Shown here piece by piece: positions 1 to 9,395 of a DNA stretch of 64,000 nucleotides. The stretch comes from CAZSSM01 sp964609385. Lineage in GTDB: Bacteria > Planctomycetota > Planctomycetia > Isosphaerales > Isosphaeraceae. Under the pieces are notes generated by a model. The model ran no database searches. It saw only the letters and a list, made by a program, of their open reading frames with translations, and had not been told where the DNA came from. Every line of letters starts with the position of its first letter. Position 1 is the stretch's first letter. The translations under genes were made by a program, and so were the position numbers. Location: NCBI GenBank assembly GCA_964609385.1, contig CAZSSM010000007.1, forward strand, positions 1-64,000, written 5' to 3'.

Positions 1-1219
1 GGATCTCACGCTCGGCCAGGTTGTTCGTCGCGTCCACCTCGGCGTGGTCCAGGAACCGCAGCAGGCTCTCCCGGTGCTTGCGCAACAGCTTCGCCAGACG
101 CTCGTTGTCGGCGTCCGTATACGGGTGGTCGATCAGCTTGTCCAGCCGGGCATGCAGCTCGGCGCCGCCGGCGGCATAGGCCGCGTCGTCGACCTCGCCG
201 GCTTGCCACTTCCGCTTCAGCGCCATCGCCGCGCGCAGCAGCGCCGCGACCCGGAGGCTGAACCGCGCCGCGATCCCCGACTTCTCCTGCTCGATGTCGC
301 TACAGCGCCTTAATAAGTGGGCCAGACACTTCCCCTTGAGGTAGGGCAGCGGGTCGTAGGCCAGGAAGCCGTCGGTGATCATCACCCCGGCGAAGTCCCG
401 GCCCAGGGTCTCGAGGACCACCTCGTGGCCCCGGCCGGGCCGGATCCGGTAGATCGTCGCCCGGTTATCGGCGAAGACCCAGAGCCAGGCCGAGCGGCCG
501 TTAACCTTCCAGCCGGTCTCGTCGACGTGCTGGAAGTCGGCCTCGGCGGCGGCCTCGACCAGGGCCTCGTAGCTGGGCCGGGCCCGCTCGGCCAGGCGGC
601 GGCAGCCGCGGACGATCGCCGCGTGGCAGACGGTCAGCCCGCTGATCATCGCGATCACGGCGACGACCTTGCGGAAGGGCACGCCGAAGCGGTGCTTGAG
701 GTCGGCGGCGGTGGCCAGCAGCCGGGGCCCGAGCTGGACCGCGGCGGCGCCGGTGGCGTCGGAAGTCTGTTCGGGGTGGCGGCCCTGGACGTGGGCCCCG
801 CAGGCCGGGCAGGCGGCCACCTCGATCCGGAAGTGGGTCACCTCGGGCCGGGGCTCGGGCAGGTCGAGCTGGTACTGGTCGCGGACCTCGACCTGCTCGG
901 GGGCGAGGTCGTCGAGCGGGGCCTGGCAGGCCGGGCATTGCTCGGGCAGGGGGACGTCGATGACGCGGTCGACCTGCTCGGGGGTGGGGGCCTGGCGGTG
1001 GCTGGGGGCGTGGCCGGGAGGCCGGCCGGGCCGCGTGGGGCGGGCCTTGGGCTCGCCGCGCGAGAAGGGAGCGGCCTGGCGCTTGCCGGCGCGGCGGGCC
1101 TTCTCGAGCTCGGCCTTGAGCCGCTCGACCTCGGCGCGCAGCCGCTCGATCTCGCGGCCCTGCTGGTCGACGAGGTCGAGGAGCTGTTCGAGGTTGAGTG
1201 CGGCCGCGTCGTCGTTCAT
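1..1219 (-). mobile_element. IS66-family insertion sequence, truncated by the window edge
   Basis: The leftmost 1.2 kb is occupied by the transposase gene of an IS66-type element read leftward and running off the window. I could not identify the terminal inverted repeat: 1220-1390, between the transposase start and the neighbouring WD40 gene, has no partner end in the window to compare with. The element boundary is therefore unknown and the listed right limit is only the transposase start codon. The small accessory genes tnpA and tnpB often found upstream of tnpC in IS66 are absent on this side. Confidence 0.75.
1..1219 (-). CDS. IS66-family transposase TnpC (partial, 3' end off window)
   Basis: Translating the minus strand from the ATG at 1219 gives 406 uninterrupted codons that continue past the window edge. 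The protein starts with a short leucine-rich coiled coil (residues about 8-45), then a basic linker, then paired CPAC motifs (CPACQAPL and CPACGAHV) forming the IS66 zinc-binding region. A DDE catalytic core follows: HVDETGWK carries the first aspartate, MITDGFLAYD the second, and NNLAERE at the very edge the catalytic glutamate. Only the last few dozen residues should be missing. The enzyme would catalyse cut-and-paste transposition of its element. The GC-rich complementary strand also stays open over a long distance, but that frame has no recognisable content. Confidence 0.88.
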   Translation of the reverse strand, partial: MNDDAAALNLEQLLDLVDQQGREIERLRAEVERLKAELEKARRAGKRQAAPFSRGEPKARPTRPGRPPGHAPSHRQAPTPEQVDRVIDVPLPEQCPACQAPLDDLAPEQVEVRDQYQLDLPEPRPEVTHFRIEVAACPACGAHVQGRHPEQTSDATGAAAVQLGPRLLATAADLKHRFGVPFRKVVAVIAMISGLTVCHAAIVRGCRRLAERARPSYEALVEAAAEADFQHVDETGWKVNGRSAWLWVFADNRATIYRIRPGRGHEVVLETLGRDFAGVMITDGFLAYDPLPYLKGKCLAHLLRRCSDIEQEKSGIAARFSLRVAALLRAAMALKRKWQAGEVDDAAYAAGGAELHARLDKLIDHPYTDADNERLAKLLRKHRESLLRFLDHAEVDATNNLAEREI

Positions 1220-1393
1220 GCCGAGGGTTGTAACCGATCGTCATCCCCGTACGCCAGGGAAAATCCGATCAGACCCGGTAACCAGGTACCTCACGCGGGC
1301 AAGGGGACCTGTGTGGGTGTCTGGGAACGACCAGCCCTAGATCTTGGGATCGACCTGTTGAAAGATCGCTTTCCGGCCATCGCGGCGTGGAGC

Positions 1394-2359
1394 CTATCGC
1401 TCGATTCGACGGAGTTGTCCATCCCGACCCCCGACCAGAAGGTGGCCTTCTGTCGGATGGACGGCCAGCGCGTAGGCCCAGCCATCGAGGGCCGGCAGAT
1501 CGTCGGTGACGTTGACGGTGTCGGGATTGATCAGGCGAACGCGGCCGTCGGTGTTGCTGACGGCGAGCCGCGATCCATCGGGGAGCCAGGCGGCATCGAG
1601 CGGCCTCGACGTGAGCCGAACGAAGCGAACCATCCGTCCGATCGTCGGTTGCCAGAAACGAACCGTCTTATCCTCGCTGAGCGAGGCCACCATTGGCAAG
1701 CCTCTGGAATTGGGACGAAGCGCGATGGTGTTGACCGGTCGGGTGTGGATGACGAGGCTGTGGACGAGCTCACCCGATTGTATATCCCAGACGCGTAAGC
1801 TTTGATCAATCCCCGCGCTGACCAAAGTTGTTTCGGTCCCACTATGGAGGGACGCCAAGCCCGTGACGCCTCGCGAATGACCTTCCAGACGATTCAAGAT
1901 GACCCCGGTCTCCACGTGGCGGAGCACGATGGTGTGATCGAGGCCGGCCGACGCGATCGACGTCCGATCCAGCCAATCCACCGCGAGGACCGAGTCGTCG
2001 TGGCCGTCGAAGAAGCCGAGCGACTCGCCTGCCGGCCAGGAGAAGAGTTCGATGAGCCCCTCCTCGGCGGGGAATCCGCCTCCGACGGCCAAGTAGTTTC
2101 CTTCGGGGGAGAAGGCCAGCGCGTGGAGGTTGGGGATCGTTGAGGCGATCGTTTTCTGTCCGGTCAGATCGGGCCAAGCGAACACGGACAGGCCCGCCTG
2201 GGAGCACGCCACGACCGACTTGCCGTCGGGAGCGAACGCCAAGGCGGTGATCGGCGGCTCGATGGCCCACGCTCTCGATGGGTGAGCCGTCAAGTTTCCA
2301 ACGAGGCAGGCCGCGAGCACGACGAGCATCGACAGCGACGAACGGTTTGGGAATTGCAT
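1394..2359 (-). CDS. Secreted seven-bladed WD40 beta-propeller protein
   Basis: This 321-residue protein begins with a Sec signal peptide (residues 1-32, hydrophobic core SMLVVLAACLVG, cleavage near AWA). The rest is seven WD40-type units from about residue 38 to the C-terminus, with recognisable blade endings such as LRVWDIQSG and VRFWQPT and repeated LAFSPEG/LAVHPTE turns, so it should close one propeller. The start at 2359 was chosen because the open frame further upstream overlaps the DUF1501 gene and lacks the signal peptide at its N-terminus. It is the last gene of the cassette that includes DUF1501 and DUF1549/DUF1553 proteins, 58 bp behind DUF1501. In planctomycetes WD40 proteins often accompany these families; a scaffold role on the outer side of the membrane is inference. 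Confidence 0.8.
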   Translation of the reverse strand: MQFPNRSSLSMLVVLAACLVGNLTAHPSRAWAIEPPITALAFAPDGKSVVACSQAGLSVFAWPDLTGQKTIASTIPNLHALAFSPEGNYLAVGGGFPAEEGLIELFSWPAGESLGFFDGHDDSVLAVDWLDRTSIASAGLDHTIVLRHVETGVILNRLEGHSRGVTGLASLHSGTETTLVSAGIDQSLRVWDIQSGELVHSLVIHTRPVNTIALRPNSRGLPMVASLSEDKTVRFWQPTIGRMVRFVRLTSRPLDAAWLPDGSRLAVSNTDGRVRLINPDTVNVTDDLPALDGWAYALAVHPTEGHLLVGGRDGQLRRIER

Positions 2360-2417
2360 CGAGAGACACTTATGGGAAACGGGTTCGGAGTGATGACGCT
2401 CGACGGTTGGCGATCGC

Positions 2418-3758
2418 TCAGGCCAGGAGCCCCGAGATGACTCGAGCTTCCTCCGGGGCGATTCGGACCGGCCGGCCGTCACGGGTCTGAAGCTCGCGTT
2501 TCGGGTCGATGCCGAGCAGGGTGTAGATCGTGGCGGCGAGGTCCGAGGGCGTGACCGGATCGTCGGCCGGATACTCGCCAAGCGTATCGCTCCGCCCGAA
2601 GACCTGTCCGCTACGCACCCCTCCGCCGGCCAGGACAACGCTGAAGACGTTCGGCCAGTGATCGCGACCGGCGTTGGCATTGATCTTCGGGGTCCGTCCG
2701 AATTCGCCCATGACCACCACGAGGGTCTCGTCGAGCATCCCGCGATCGTCGAGATCCCCGATCAACGCGCTGAAGGCTCGGTCCAACGAGGGGATCAACG
2801 CGTTGTTATCACCAGGGTAACGCTCCCGAAGATTCCTGATATTTTGATGAGTGTCCCAGCCCCCATTGTGGACGGTCACGAACCCCACACCGCGCTCGAC
2901 GAGTCGGCGGGCTAGCAGGCAGGATTGTCCGATCGCGTTGCCGAACCCGTAGCGGTCGCGGACTTGCTGGGGCTCCTCGGCCAGCTTGAAGGCCCCTTTG
3001 GCTTCGGGCGAAGTGATCAGTTGGTAGGCCCGCTCGAGGTCCGGGTCCTGCATCGACGTCGATGAGGCATCGTGAGCACGGCTCAACGCGTCGAGGGTCT
3101 GGACGATCCGGCGTCGACGGTTCAATCGCGTGAGGTCGAGGCCCCGGTAGAAGTCCAGGTCGCGGACCCGGAAGTCGCGATCGTTCGGGTTCCCTCCGAC
3201 GGAGAACGGTCGGGTGCTACCCGGCAGGTATCCGTTGCCTGTCACGTTCCCAGTAAAGTTGGGGATGGCGATGTGCGGCGGTAGGACGCCCGACGGGGGG
3301 CGGAGATGGGTCAGCGTCGCGCCGAAGGGCGGGTAGTTCAGCACCGGCGTCGGCTTGTAGCCGGTCAGCAGGTAGTGCGACGCCAGGCTGTGCTCGCCCA
3401 GGGGGGATGTCATCGAGCGGACGATCGCAACCTTGTCGAGCACGCCGGCCGTTCCGGGGAGGCATTCGCTGACCCGCACTCCGGGCAGCGCGGTGGCGAT
3501 CGTCGACAAGGGGCCACGGACCTCGTCGGGCGCCTCGGGTTTGGGGTCGAACGTCTCGAGATGGCTGGGGCCGCCGTCGAGCCAGATCAGGATGCAGGCC
3601 TTCGCTTTGGCTGTTCGGGCGGGGGGTCGCGAAGCTTCGCCGGCGTCGAGACGTTGTAGGCGGAAGAAGTCCCCGAGACCTAGTCCCAGGGCGGTCAGGC
3701 CGCCGACCCGGAGCAGGTCGCGCCGAGAGACCCCATCGCATCGATTGATTGTGTTCAT
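2418..3758 (-). CDS. DUF1501 family protein, Tat-exported
   Basis: The 446-residue product starts with a twin-arginine signal (SRRDLLRVGGLTALGLGLG, residues 11-29) and continues as a DUF1501 protein, a member of the alkaline-phosphatase/sulfatase-like fold. Family features seen are ILIWLDGGPSHLETFDPKP (metal-site aspartate in WLDGG), MTSPLGEHSLASHYLLTGY, the VTVHNGGWDTH segment and VVMGEFGRTPKIN followed by GRDHWPN. Export by Tat suggests that it folds, and perhaps binds metal, in the cytoplasm. It sits 121 bp behind the DUF1549/DUF1553 gene, the usual planctomycete partner. The substrate of this pair is not established; involvement in polysaccharide or sulfated-compound degradation is only an inference from the fold. 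Confidence 0.93.
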   Translation of the reverse strand: MNTINRCDGVSRRDLLRVGGLTALGLGLGDFFRLQRLDAGEASRPPARTAKAKACILIWLDGGPSHLETFDPKPEAPDEVRGPLSTIATALPGVRVSECLPGTAGVLDKVAIVRSMTSPLGEHSLASHYLLTGYKPTPVLNYPPFGATLTHLRPPSGVLPPHIAIPNFTGNVTGNGYLPGSTRPFSVGGNPNDRDFRVRDLDFYRGLDLTRLNRRRRIVQTLDALSRAHDASSTSMQDPDLERAYQLITSPEAKGAFKLAEEPQQVRDRYGFGNAIGQSCLLARRLVERGVGFVTVHNGGWDTHQNIRNLRERYPGDNNALIPSLDRAFSALIGDLDDRGMLDETLVVVMGEFGRTPKINANAGRDHWPNVFSVVLAGGGVRSGQVFGRSDTLGEYPADDPVTPSDLAATIYTLLGIDPKRELQTRDGRPVRIAPEEARVISGLLA

Positions 3759-3879
3759 TCATTCACTCCTGAAGAATCGTCAGCCCTTGTTGTTTTGAGA
3801 ACGCGATCTTGTGACGGTGTCTTGGTCGCTCCGAGTCCGAGTCGTTGCGATGGGGATCCGTGATCGAGAGGAGAGCCTG

Positions 3880-6081
3880 TCAGTGGTTCGTGTTGAACTC
3901 GTCGCAGACCAACAAACCCCAAACAAGATCCTCGAGGTGTTCGCGCTGGTCTCGGGCCGTCCGCGACGGATCGAACTGCTGGCTCCAGACCGACTGCTCC
4001 TGATCGGTCGGGTGCCTGGAGAGCGCGGCGATGTAGAAGGCGTCGACGATCTCCAGGGGTGTCTTGCCCGCCGCGATCAGGGTATCCAATCGCCCGCCGG
4101 AGGCACCGATCCGATCGTTGAGCAGCCCCCCGTTGAACAGGTGGAGTTTTCGGGTGAGCCCGCCGGTCGATTCGGTCGTGGTCTCGCACGAGACGTCGCG
4201 TCCACAGCGTCCGAGGATGTCGAGGCTCGTCGACGGGGTCTTGGGGCTGATCAAGGCGACGGCGCGGGTGCCTTTGGGCTGATCGCCGTAGCGGTCGGCG
4301 ATCCCGAGGACGTCGGAGATCGCATCGGCGAGTACCTCGGGCTCGAGCGGTCGTCGGCTGGCGTGTGCATAGAAGCGATCGTCGTCAGCGTTTTCCGGGG
4401 GCGCGTCGGCGCTCCGAGCGTACGAAGCGCTCAGGGCGATTCGCCGGAGTGTGTGCTGGATCCGGTAGCCGTTCTCGACGAAGTCACGGGCCAGGCGTTC
4501 GAGCAGCTCGGGGTGTGTGGCCGGATTGGTGGCGCGGAAGTCGTCGACGGGCTCGACGAGGCCACGACCCATCATCCGTTGCCAGAGCCGATTCACGATC
4601 GCCTTGGCGAAGTAGGGGTTGTCGGGAGCCGTGAGCCATGTGGCCAAGGCTTGGCGGCCGTCGGAGACGTCGTCCGGCAAGAACTCCACGCCCGGGATCC
4701 GTTGAGTCGCTTTGGCAAGCGTCCGGGGATGGATCACGTTGCCGGACTCGTTGATCGTGACGACTTGACCGCCCTCGACCTTGGCGAAAAAGGCGGCCAG
4801 GCCGTGATAATCATCCTGGGTCCAGCGATCGAGCGGGTGGTTGTGGCAGTTGGCGCAACGCATCCGGCTGCCCAGGAAGAGTTCGCTGAGGAACTCGGCC
4901 TGCTCGCGCGGACCGCCGACAGTCCGATAGAAGTTGGCCGGACCGGTCTGATGCGTGTCGCCGGTGGCCATGATCAAGTCGACGGCCATTTCGGCATAGC
5001 CCGTCCCCGTGCGAACTTGGTCGGCCAGCCATTCGTGATAGGCACGCGTTCCTTCATCGTCCTGGGTCCGGGTCCCGACCCGGAACAGCTTGGCTAGTTG
5101 GAGCGTCCAGTATGTATTGAATGCGTCGGAGTTTAAGAGTTCGTCGACCATCGAGACGCGCTTGTCGGAGGCGTCGTCCGAGAGGAACGCCTCCACCCGT
5201 TCGGGCGTCGGCAATTGACCGGTGAGGTCGAGCGTCACCCTCCGGAGGAACGTCGGATCGTCGGCCGGAGGAGAAGGGGGGAGCCGAAGCGTGGCCAGGG
5301 TATCGAGGATCGCCTCGTCGATGATGTTGAGTCGCGGCTCGGAGGTCAGGTCGATCGCGGTCTCTGATAAAGGAATAAGGAACTCGATCGAAACAACTTG
5401 TTCCATATAGCGAGCGATGACGATGTGTCGGCCGCGTCGGAGGACTCGGACCTCGGCCGAATCGGAATCGACGTCGACCGCCGACGAGTCCTCCGCCGAG
5501 AAGACCGTCCAGTTCGTCACGTCCCTGGTGGTACCGTCGGTGTAGCATGCTGAGGCGCGAAGCTGGACTGATTGGCCGAGCGACTCGAAGACGTGACGGC
5601 CCGGCGTTACATCGATCCGCTCTAGGGTCCGGGAGGAGGCGTTCACGGCTCCCTGCGCGATCCAGTCCCGGAGGATCTGGGTCGCTTCGTCCTCGTCGTC
5701 GAGGAGGACTCCGCCCCCATGCTCGATCACGGAGGTGGGCTTGAGCAGGATCAGGCTCTTCTCAGGGTGGGCCAAGTTGACCCGGCGCCCTTCGAGTTGC
5801 CGAACGATCGACTCGTGGTCGGCTTCGGGATCACCGCCGTAGAGCGAGAGCGGGAACCCACCACGTCCGATGGCAGCCCCATGGCAGCCGCCCGAATTGC
5901 AGCCATACTTGGTGAAGATCGGCATCACGTCGTTGCGGAAGTCGATGACTCCCGGTTCCCGGACGGTCGTCACGCTCGAGTCCCGGGCAGCCTCCGGGAT
6001 CGAACGGCCCTCCACGGCGACCCGCCCCCAGCCGAGTAGGACCGGGATCACCAGGGCGATCGTGAATCCAATGGGTTTCAT
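3880..6081 (-). CDS. DUF1549/DUF1553 planctomycete cytochrome-like protein with Ig-like domain
   Basis: The 733-residue protein has a signal peptide (MKPIGFTIALVIPVLLGWG), then a cytochrome-c-like segment with CNSGGCH, an Ig-like (BIG2-type) domain around residues 165-250, DUF1549 from IDEAILDTLATLRLPPSP through FLRRVTLDLTGQLPTPE, a second haem-like CANCHNHP motif, and DUF1553 towards the C-terminus (PYFAKAIVNRLWQRMMGRGLVEP). The ATG at 6081 follows a GGAG and directly precedes the signal peptide; a longer in-frame extension to 6189 has no such feature. CANCH is a standard c-haem motif, whereas CNSGGCH has four residues between the cysteines, so haem binding there is uncertain. It is followed by the DUF1501 gene, the normal pairing in this phylum. 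Confidence 0.92.
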   Translation of the reverse strand: MKPIGFTIALVIPVLLGWGRVAVEGRSIPEAARDSSVTTVREPGVIDFRNDVMPIFTKYGCNSGGCHGAAIGRGGFPLSLYGGDPEADHESIVRQLEGRRVNLAHPEKSLILLKPTSVIEHGGGVLLDDEDEATQILRDWIAQGAVNASSRTLERIDVTPGRHVFESLGQSVQLRASACYTDGTTRDVTNWTVFSAEDSSAVDVDSDSAEVRVLRRGRHIVIARYMEQVVSIEFLIPLSETAIDLTSEPRLNIIDEAILDTLATLRLPPSPPADDPTFLRRVTLDLTGQLPTPERVEAFLSDDASDKRVSMVDELLNSDAFNTYWTLQLAKLFRVGTRTQDDEGTRAYHEWLADQVRTGTGYAEMAVDLIMATGDTHQTGPANFYRTVGGPREQAEFLSELFLGSRMRCANCHNHPLDRWTQDDYHGLAAFFAKVEGGQVVTINESGNVIHPRTLAKATQRIPGVEFLPDDVSDGRQALATWLTAPDNPYFAKAIVNRLWQRMMGRGLVEPVDDFRATNPATHPELLERLARDFVENGYRIQHTLRRIALSASYARSADAPPENADDDRFYAHASRRPLEPEVLADAISDVLGIADRYGDQPKGTRAVALISPKTPSTSLDILGRCGRDVSCETTTESTGGLTRKLHLFNGGLLNDRIGASGGRLDTLIAAGKTPLEIVDAFYIAALSRHPTDQEQSVWSQQFDPSRTARDQREHLEDLVWGLLVCDEFNTNH

Positions 6082-6185
6082 GAAGGGCTCCCTTCGAGAT
6101 GGACGGTCCGACCGAACATCGAGAGCGTTCGATCGGGCCGAGGATCCGGGAAGGTCCGTGACGCGCACCGCGACGGATAGGGTGT

Positions 6186-7625
6186 TCAATTCCTGTTCCG
6201 ATCAGATCGTCGACGCATCCGCATGGTTTCACCACCTTCAGACTCATCATTGAGCCAGCTTTGGAGCGTCGCGCGGTCGACATCGAGCAACTCGGCGAGC
6301 CCCCCGAGGACGTGCGGATCGGGATACAAGCCCGACCTTTGGAAGACGAAGTTGTGCGTGACCTGTCCGTCTTTGGCAAGGATCACCGTCCGCCCCACGT
6401 TCCGGTTCAAACCGAGTGCGCCCGGTCCGTCACGGCCGTCTCGTGAAATGCTCAGGATCATTGATTCGGGGAGGTACTGTTCGATCCGTTGAGACATGCC
6501 CGTCAGCTCGTTCGGGTCATCGCCCAAAAGGGTGATCGAAGTCGTCAGATCGGTACTCGACCTGTCAGCGATGGTGGGCAGGAGCCGACCCAGTTGAATG
6601 AGTCCGCGCAACCCGGCGCCTTCCAGATCTTGGAAGATCAAGAGGATCGGCCGTCCTTCGGCGATGGTCGTGGGGTCGAACGATCGGCCGTCCAATTCGC
6701 CCTGGACGCCGTTGACCTCGAAACCGGGCAGCGGCTCGCCCGGCTGCGGCCCGGAGAAGAGGGCCTGGTCGCGTTCGGTGAGGAACTCGGCCGGATCCTT
6801 AACCTCCAACTGGGGCCGTCGACGTCGGGACTCCTCGCGACGACGGGCCTCCATCTGTCGACGTTCCTCGGCCGCCCGTCGCATCGGCATTTCTTCGGTC
6901 GATCCATCGTTCAGCCACGCTGCGATCGTCTCGCGGTCCACGCCGATCAGCTCGGCGATGCCTCCCAGGACGTGGGGATCGGGGGACAGCACGGGCTCGG
7001 TGAAGGCGAAGTTCCGGACGACCTTTCCGTCCTTGGCCAGCAGGAACGTCCAGGCCACGTTCCGGTTCAACCCATAGGCCCCGGGACCATCGCGGCCATC
7101 GCGCGAGACGCAGAGTTGAACTGATTCAGGATAGTAGTCCAGCATCCTTCTGAGCACGTTGAAAGGTTGATCTAGATCATCATTGAGGAAAACGATTGTG
7201 AAGGAGAACCCTTGCTCCGACTTATCCAAGATGGGGGCGATGATCCGGGTCACATTGGTGAGCCAACGGTAGCTCACCACCTCTCCTTCGGCGAAGAGGA
7301 TGATCTGCGGACCGCCCTCGGAGTGCGCGACCGGATCGAACGGTTGACCGTTCCGCCCGCTCCGGATGTCGTTTGCCTCAAAAGGCGGCAAAGCCTCACC
7401 TGGCTGCGGCCCGGAAAAGATCGGTCTGTCCTGAGTCGGTGTGAACCCGGCCGGATCCTTCACTTCGATCGTCGGACGCTCTCGACGTTCCCGGCGCTCC
7501 TGCTGAGCCTGCCGTTCCCTGGTCTGGGACCCATCGCTACCGGTCCTGCGCTCATCCGACTCTTGGGGGTTGCTCGTCGAGCACAGCAGGGCTGAGAGCA
7601 GCAGAGGGATCGCGATCCTGTTCAT
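6186..7625 (-). CDS. Tandem thioredoxin-fold protein with lost active-site cysteines
   Basis: The 479-residue protein has a Sec signal (residues 1-20), an Arg/Gln/Glu-rich charged stretch, and then two copies of one domain, about 51-240 and 271-460, in register at an exact 220-residue offset. Both copies share EVKDPA, LFSGPQPGE or IFSGPQPGE, SRDGRDGPGA, GLNRNV, AKDG and DPHVLGG. The layout (hydrophobic strand, helix, strand, then a LAKDGKVVRNF hairpin) is that of redoxin or AhpC/TSA-like thioredoxin folds, but no CXXC or peroxidatic cysteine is present. The only cysteines are in the signal peptide and in LCVSRDG of copy 1. I infer a binding or structural role. It lies between the FecR-like gene and the DUF1549/DUF1553 gene. 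The start at 7625 matches the signal peptide. Confidence 0.72.
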   Translation of the reverse strand: MNRIAIPLLLSALLCSTSNPQESDERRTGSDGSQTRERQAQQERRERRERPTIEVKDPAGFTPTQDRPIFSGPQPGEALPPFEANDIRSGRNGQPFDPVAHSEGGPQIILFAEGEVVSYRWLTNVTRIIAPILDKSEQGFSFTIVFLNDDLDQPFNVLRRMLDYYPESVQLCVSRDGRDGPGAYGLNRNVAWTFLLAKDGKVVRNFAFTEPVLSPDPHVLGGIAELIGVDRETIAAWLNDGSTEEMPMRRAAEERRQMEARRREESRRRRPQLEVKDPAEFLTERDQALFSGPQPGEPLPGFEVNGVQGELDGRSFDPTTIAEGRPILLIFQDLEGAGLRGLIQLGRLLPTIADRSSTDLTTSITLLGDDPNELTGMSQRIEQYLPESMILSISRDGRDGPGALGLNRNVGRTVILAKDGQVTHNFVFQRSGLYPDPHVLGGLAELLDVDRATLQSWLNDESEGGETMRMRRRSDRNRN

Positions 7626-7904
7626 GGGATTGTTCCTCGCCGTGTTGTTGGTGCGGTATGACAGGTCGAAACCCGCATGAGAGGGTCTGGCCGGAGGGCC
7701 ATCAGGAAGAGTCCGCTGTTTGTCTCGCGATTGGACAAGGTTTCTCGATTTCTCGGACGAAAGTCCCGAAAGGAACCAGTGCACTGATGAGGTAGATGTC
7801 GACGTTGCACAATGCGTTGGCTGACTTCAAGAAATTTCTCTAAAGTCCTTCTTGCCTGGCTCCGAGCCGTTCCCAAACCATTCGGTCTGTTAGTCGGCAG
7901 TCGC

Positions 7905-9395
7905 TTATTTCTTAGGCCCGACCAACTCCACGGCCGTGATCTCCAGCGCGGCCTCGCGGTTCGAGGTCATGCAAAACCAATTGACCAGTTCGCGACCGAA
8001 TGCCGAAGCGACGTCCCCGCGCCCGTTCATCATCCGATATTCTTCGATCGGCAGCTCGAGGTCGAACTCACCTTCGACACGGCGTCGGTTCGAGTACCGC
8101 CCGCCGGTGGATCGATCTCGGTCGAGTGCTGAGAATCCAATCGTGATCACGGCCGGCATGTAGGCCCGTCCCCGAACTCGGAACCGATTGCCTGCCGCTA
8201 GGAGGACGGGGCCAGCGTCCCCTCGCGAGACCGACAGGGAGGCGAGGTAGGTCACGTTCTGATCGCCGCTCAATCGTCGAGGGACGGTGTGGACGCTCCC
8301 CTCGTCCTCTCGGAGATCGACGACGCGTTCAGCGAAGACGCGCCGAGCGTTCGACTCAGCGATCTCACCGGCATCGACCGCACGACCGATCTCACGGCGT
8401 AGGGCGACCATCGCCGAGATCCATTCCCCGTCGTCGACGTCCGTTTCCAGCTTCGCCTTCCAGTGATGGACCGCTTGTCCGGCGATCGGCACAGCCTCAA
8501 GAAGGTCGTTTGAGGCGATCGATGCGGTGGCCTGGTGCGCTGCGGTAACATCGGTGAATGTGTGATCGGTCGATTTTCTGATTCGGACAATACCTTCGTT
8601 GACGGTGAGGTTTGTTCGTGATTGATCGGCGATCACATCGAACTGCGTTCCTCGGACCTCGAGATCCGCCGCCGGTGTGTGCACTAGCAGGGGCCTTCCG
8701 GCCGGTTGTTTTCGGATGGTGGCCGACAGCGTTCCGTATCGAAGATACCATTCCTTCTGAGAATCGTCGGCGACCGAGATCGTCAGCGCGGACAAACCGG
8801 AGAGGGTCGCGGTTGAGCCGTCTCGAAACTGGATTTTGACCGACGAATCGAAGGAGAGCGACTCGAGGATCCCTCCGGTGAGAGTCCGACCAGCATCGAG
8901 GTCGATCGACACGCGTCCCCCATCACCGGTCCATTGCACCGAGCCGTCCACTCGAGCGATCGTCGCGATCACAGGCGCAGGGGCCGGTCGCCAGAGCAAG
9001 ACACCTGTGGCGATGACGATTAGGAGCACGACTGCGATCGCCGAGGTCCATCGAACCCAGGACATCGATGGTTTGGTGGGGCGGCCGTTGGGTTCGGAAG
9101 GGGGGAATGGTTGGCGGGCCTCGAAGTCACCTTCGGCCAGCATCGCCATGGCCCAGCGAGCCAGCGTCATCGATGGCTTCGGGTTAGCGGTATTGGGGTT
9201 CCGTTGAGCGGCCGGATCGGGCACCGGATCCAGGTCACCCTCGATCAAGTGGGCATGGACGCGCGCCATCTGAAGGTACAAGAGCCGCGCCTTCGGATCT
9301 GCCTCGAGCTTCCGAGACAGGTCCGCGACCTCGTCAGGGGTGGCGAGCCCGTCGAGGTGGCGTTGGATCACGGTCTCCCAGGCGCTGTTGTTCAT
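7905..9395 (-). CDS. FecR-domain transmembrane regulator
   Basis: The 496-residue protein has an N-terminal cytoplasmic part (residues 1-115) resembling FecR anti-sigma regions (QRHLDGLATPDEVADLSRKL), one membrane helix (about 117-134), and a periplasmic FecR domain (about 145-275) with VDGSVQW, LDAGRTL, FRDGSTATLSG, GTLSATIRKQPAGRPLLVHTP and VRGTQFDV. The C-terminal 200 residues are of unknown fold. Its ATG overlaps the TGA of the upstream ECF sigma gene by four bases, so the two are translationally coupled. The pair should act as a membrane signalling module in which the FecR-like protein senses a periplasmic cue and controls the sigma factor; the adjacent downstream genes are the obvious candidates for targets. 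Confidence 0.88.
   Translation of the reverse strand: MNNSAWETVIQRHLDGLATPDEVADLSRKLEADPKARLLYLQMARVHAHLIEGDLDPVPDPAAQRNPNTANPKPSMTLARWAMAMLAEGDFEARQPFPPSEPNGRPTKPSMSWVRWTSAIAVVLLIVIATGVLLWRPAPAPVIATIARVDGSVQWTGDGGRVSIDLDAGRTLTGGILESLSFDSSVKIQFRDGSTATLSGLSALTISVADDSQKEWYLRYGTLSATIRKQPAGRPLLVHTPAADLEVRGTQFDVIADQSRTNLTVNEGIVRIRKSTDHTFTDVTAAHQATASIASNDLLEAVPIAGQAVHHWKAKLETDVDDGEWISAMVALRREIGRAVDAGEIAESNARRVFAERVVDLREDEGSVHTVPRRLSGDQNVTYLASLSVSRGDAGPVLLAAGNRFRVRGRAYMPAVITIGFSALDRDRSTGGRYSNRRRVEGEFDLELPIEEYRMMNGRGDVASAFGRELVNWFCMTSNREAALEITAVELVGPKK

Noticed and set aside
317..1798. Long rightward open frame covering the IS66 gene and the end of the WD40 gene
   Set aside because: It is antisense to two recognisable genes and its translation has only Gly/Ala/Arg/Val-rich low-complexity content.
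3811..5097. Rightward open frame of more than 400 codons
   Set aside because: Antisense to the DUF1549/DUF1553 gene; no motifs, an effect of high GC at third positions.
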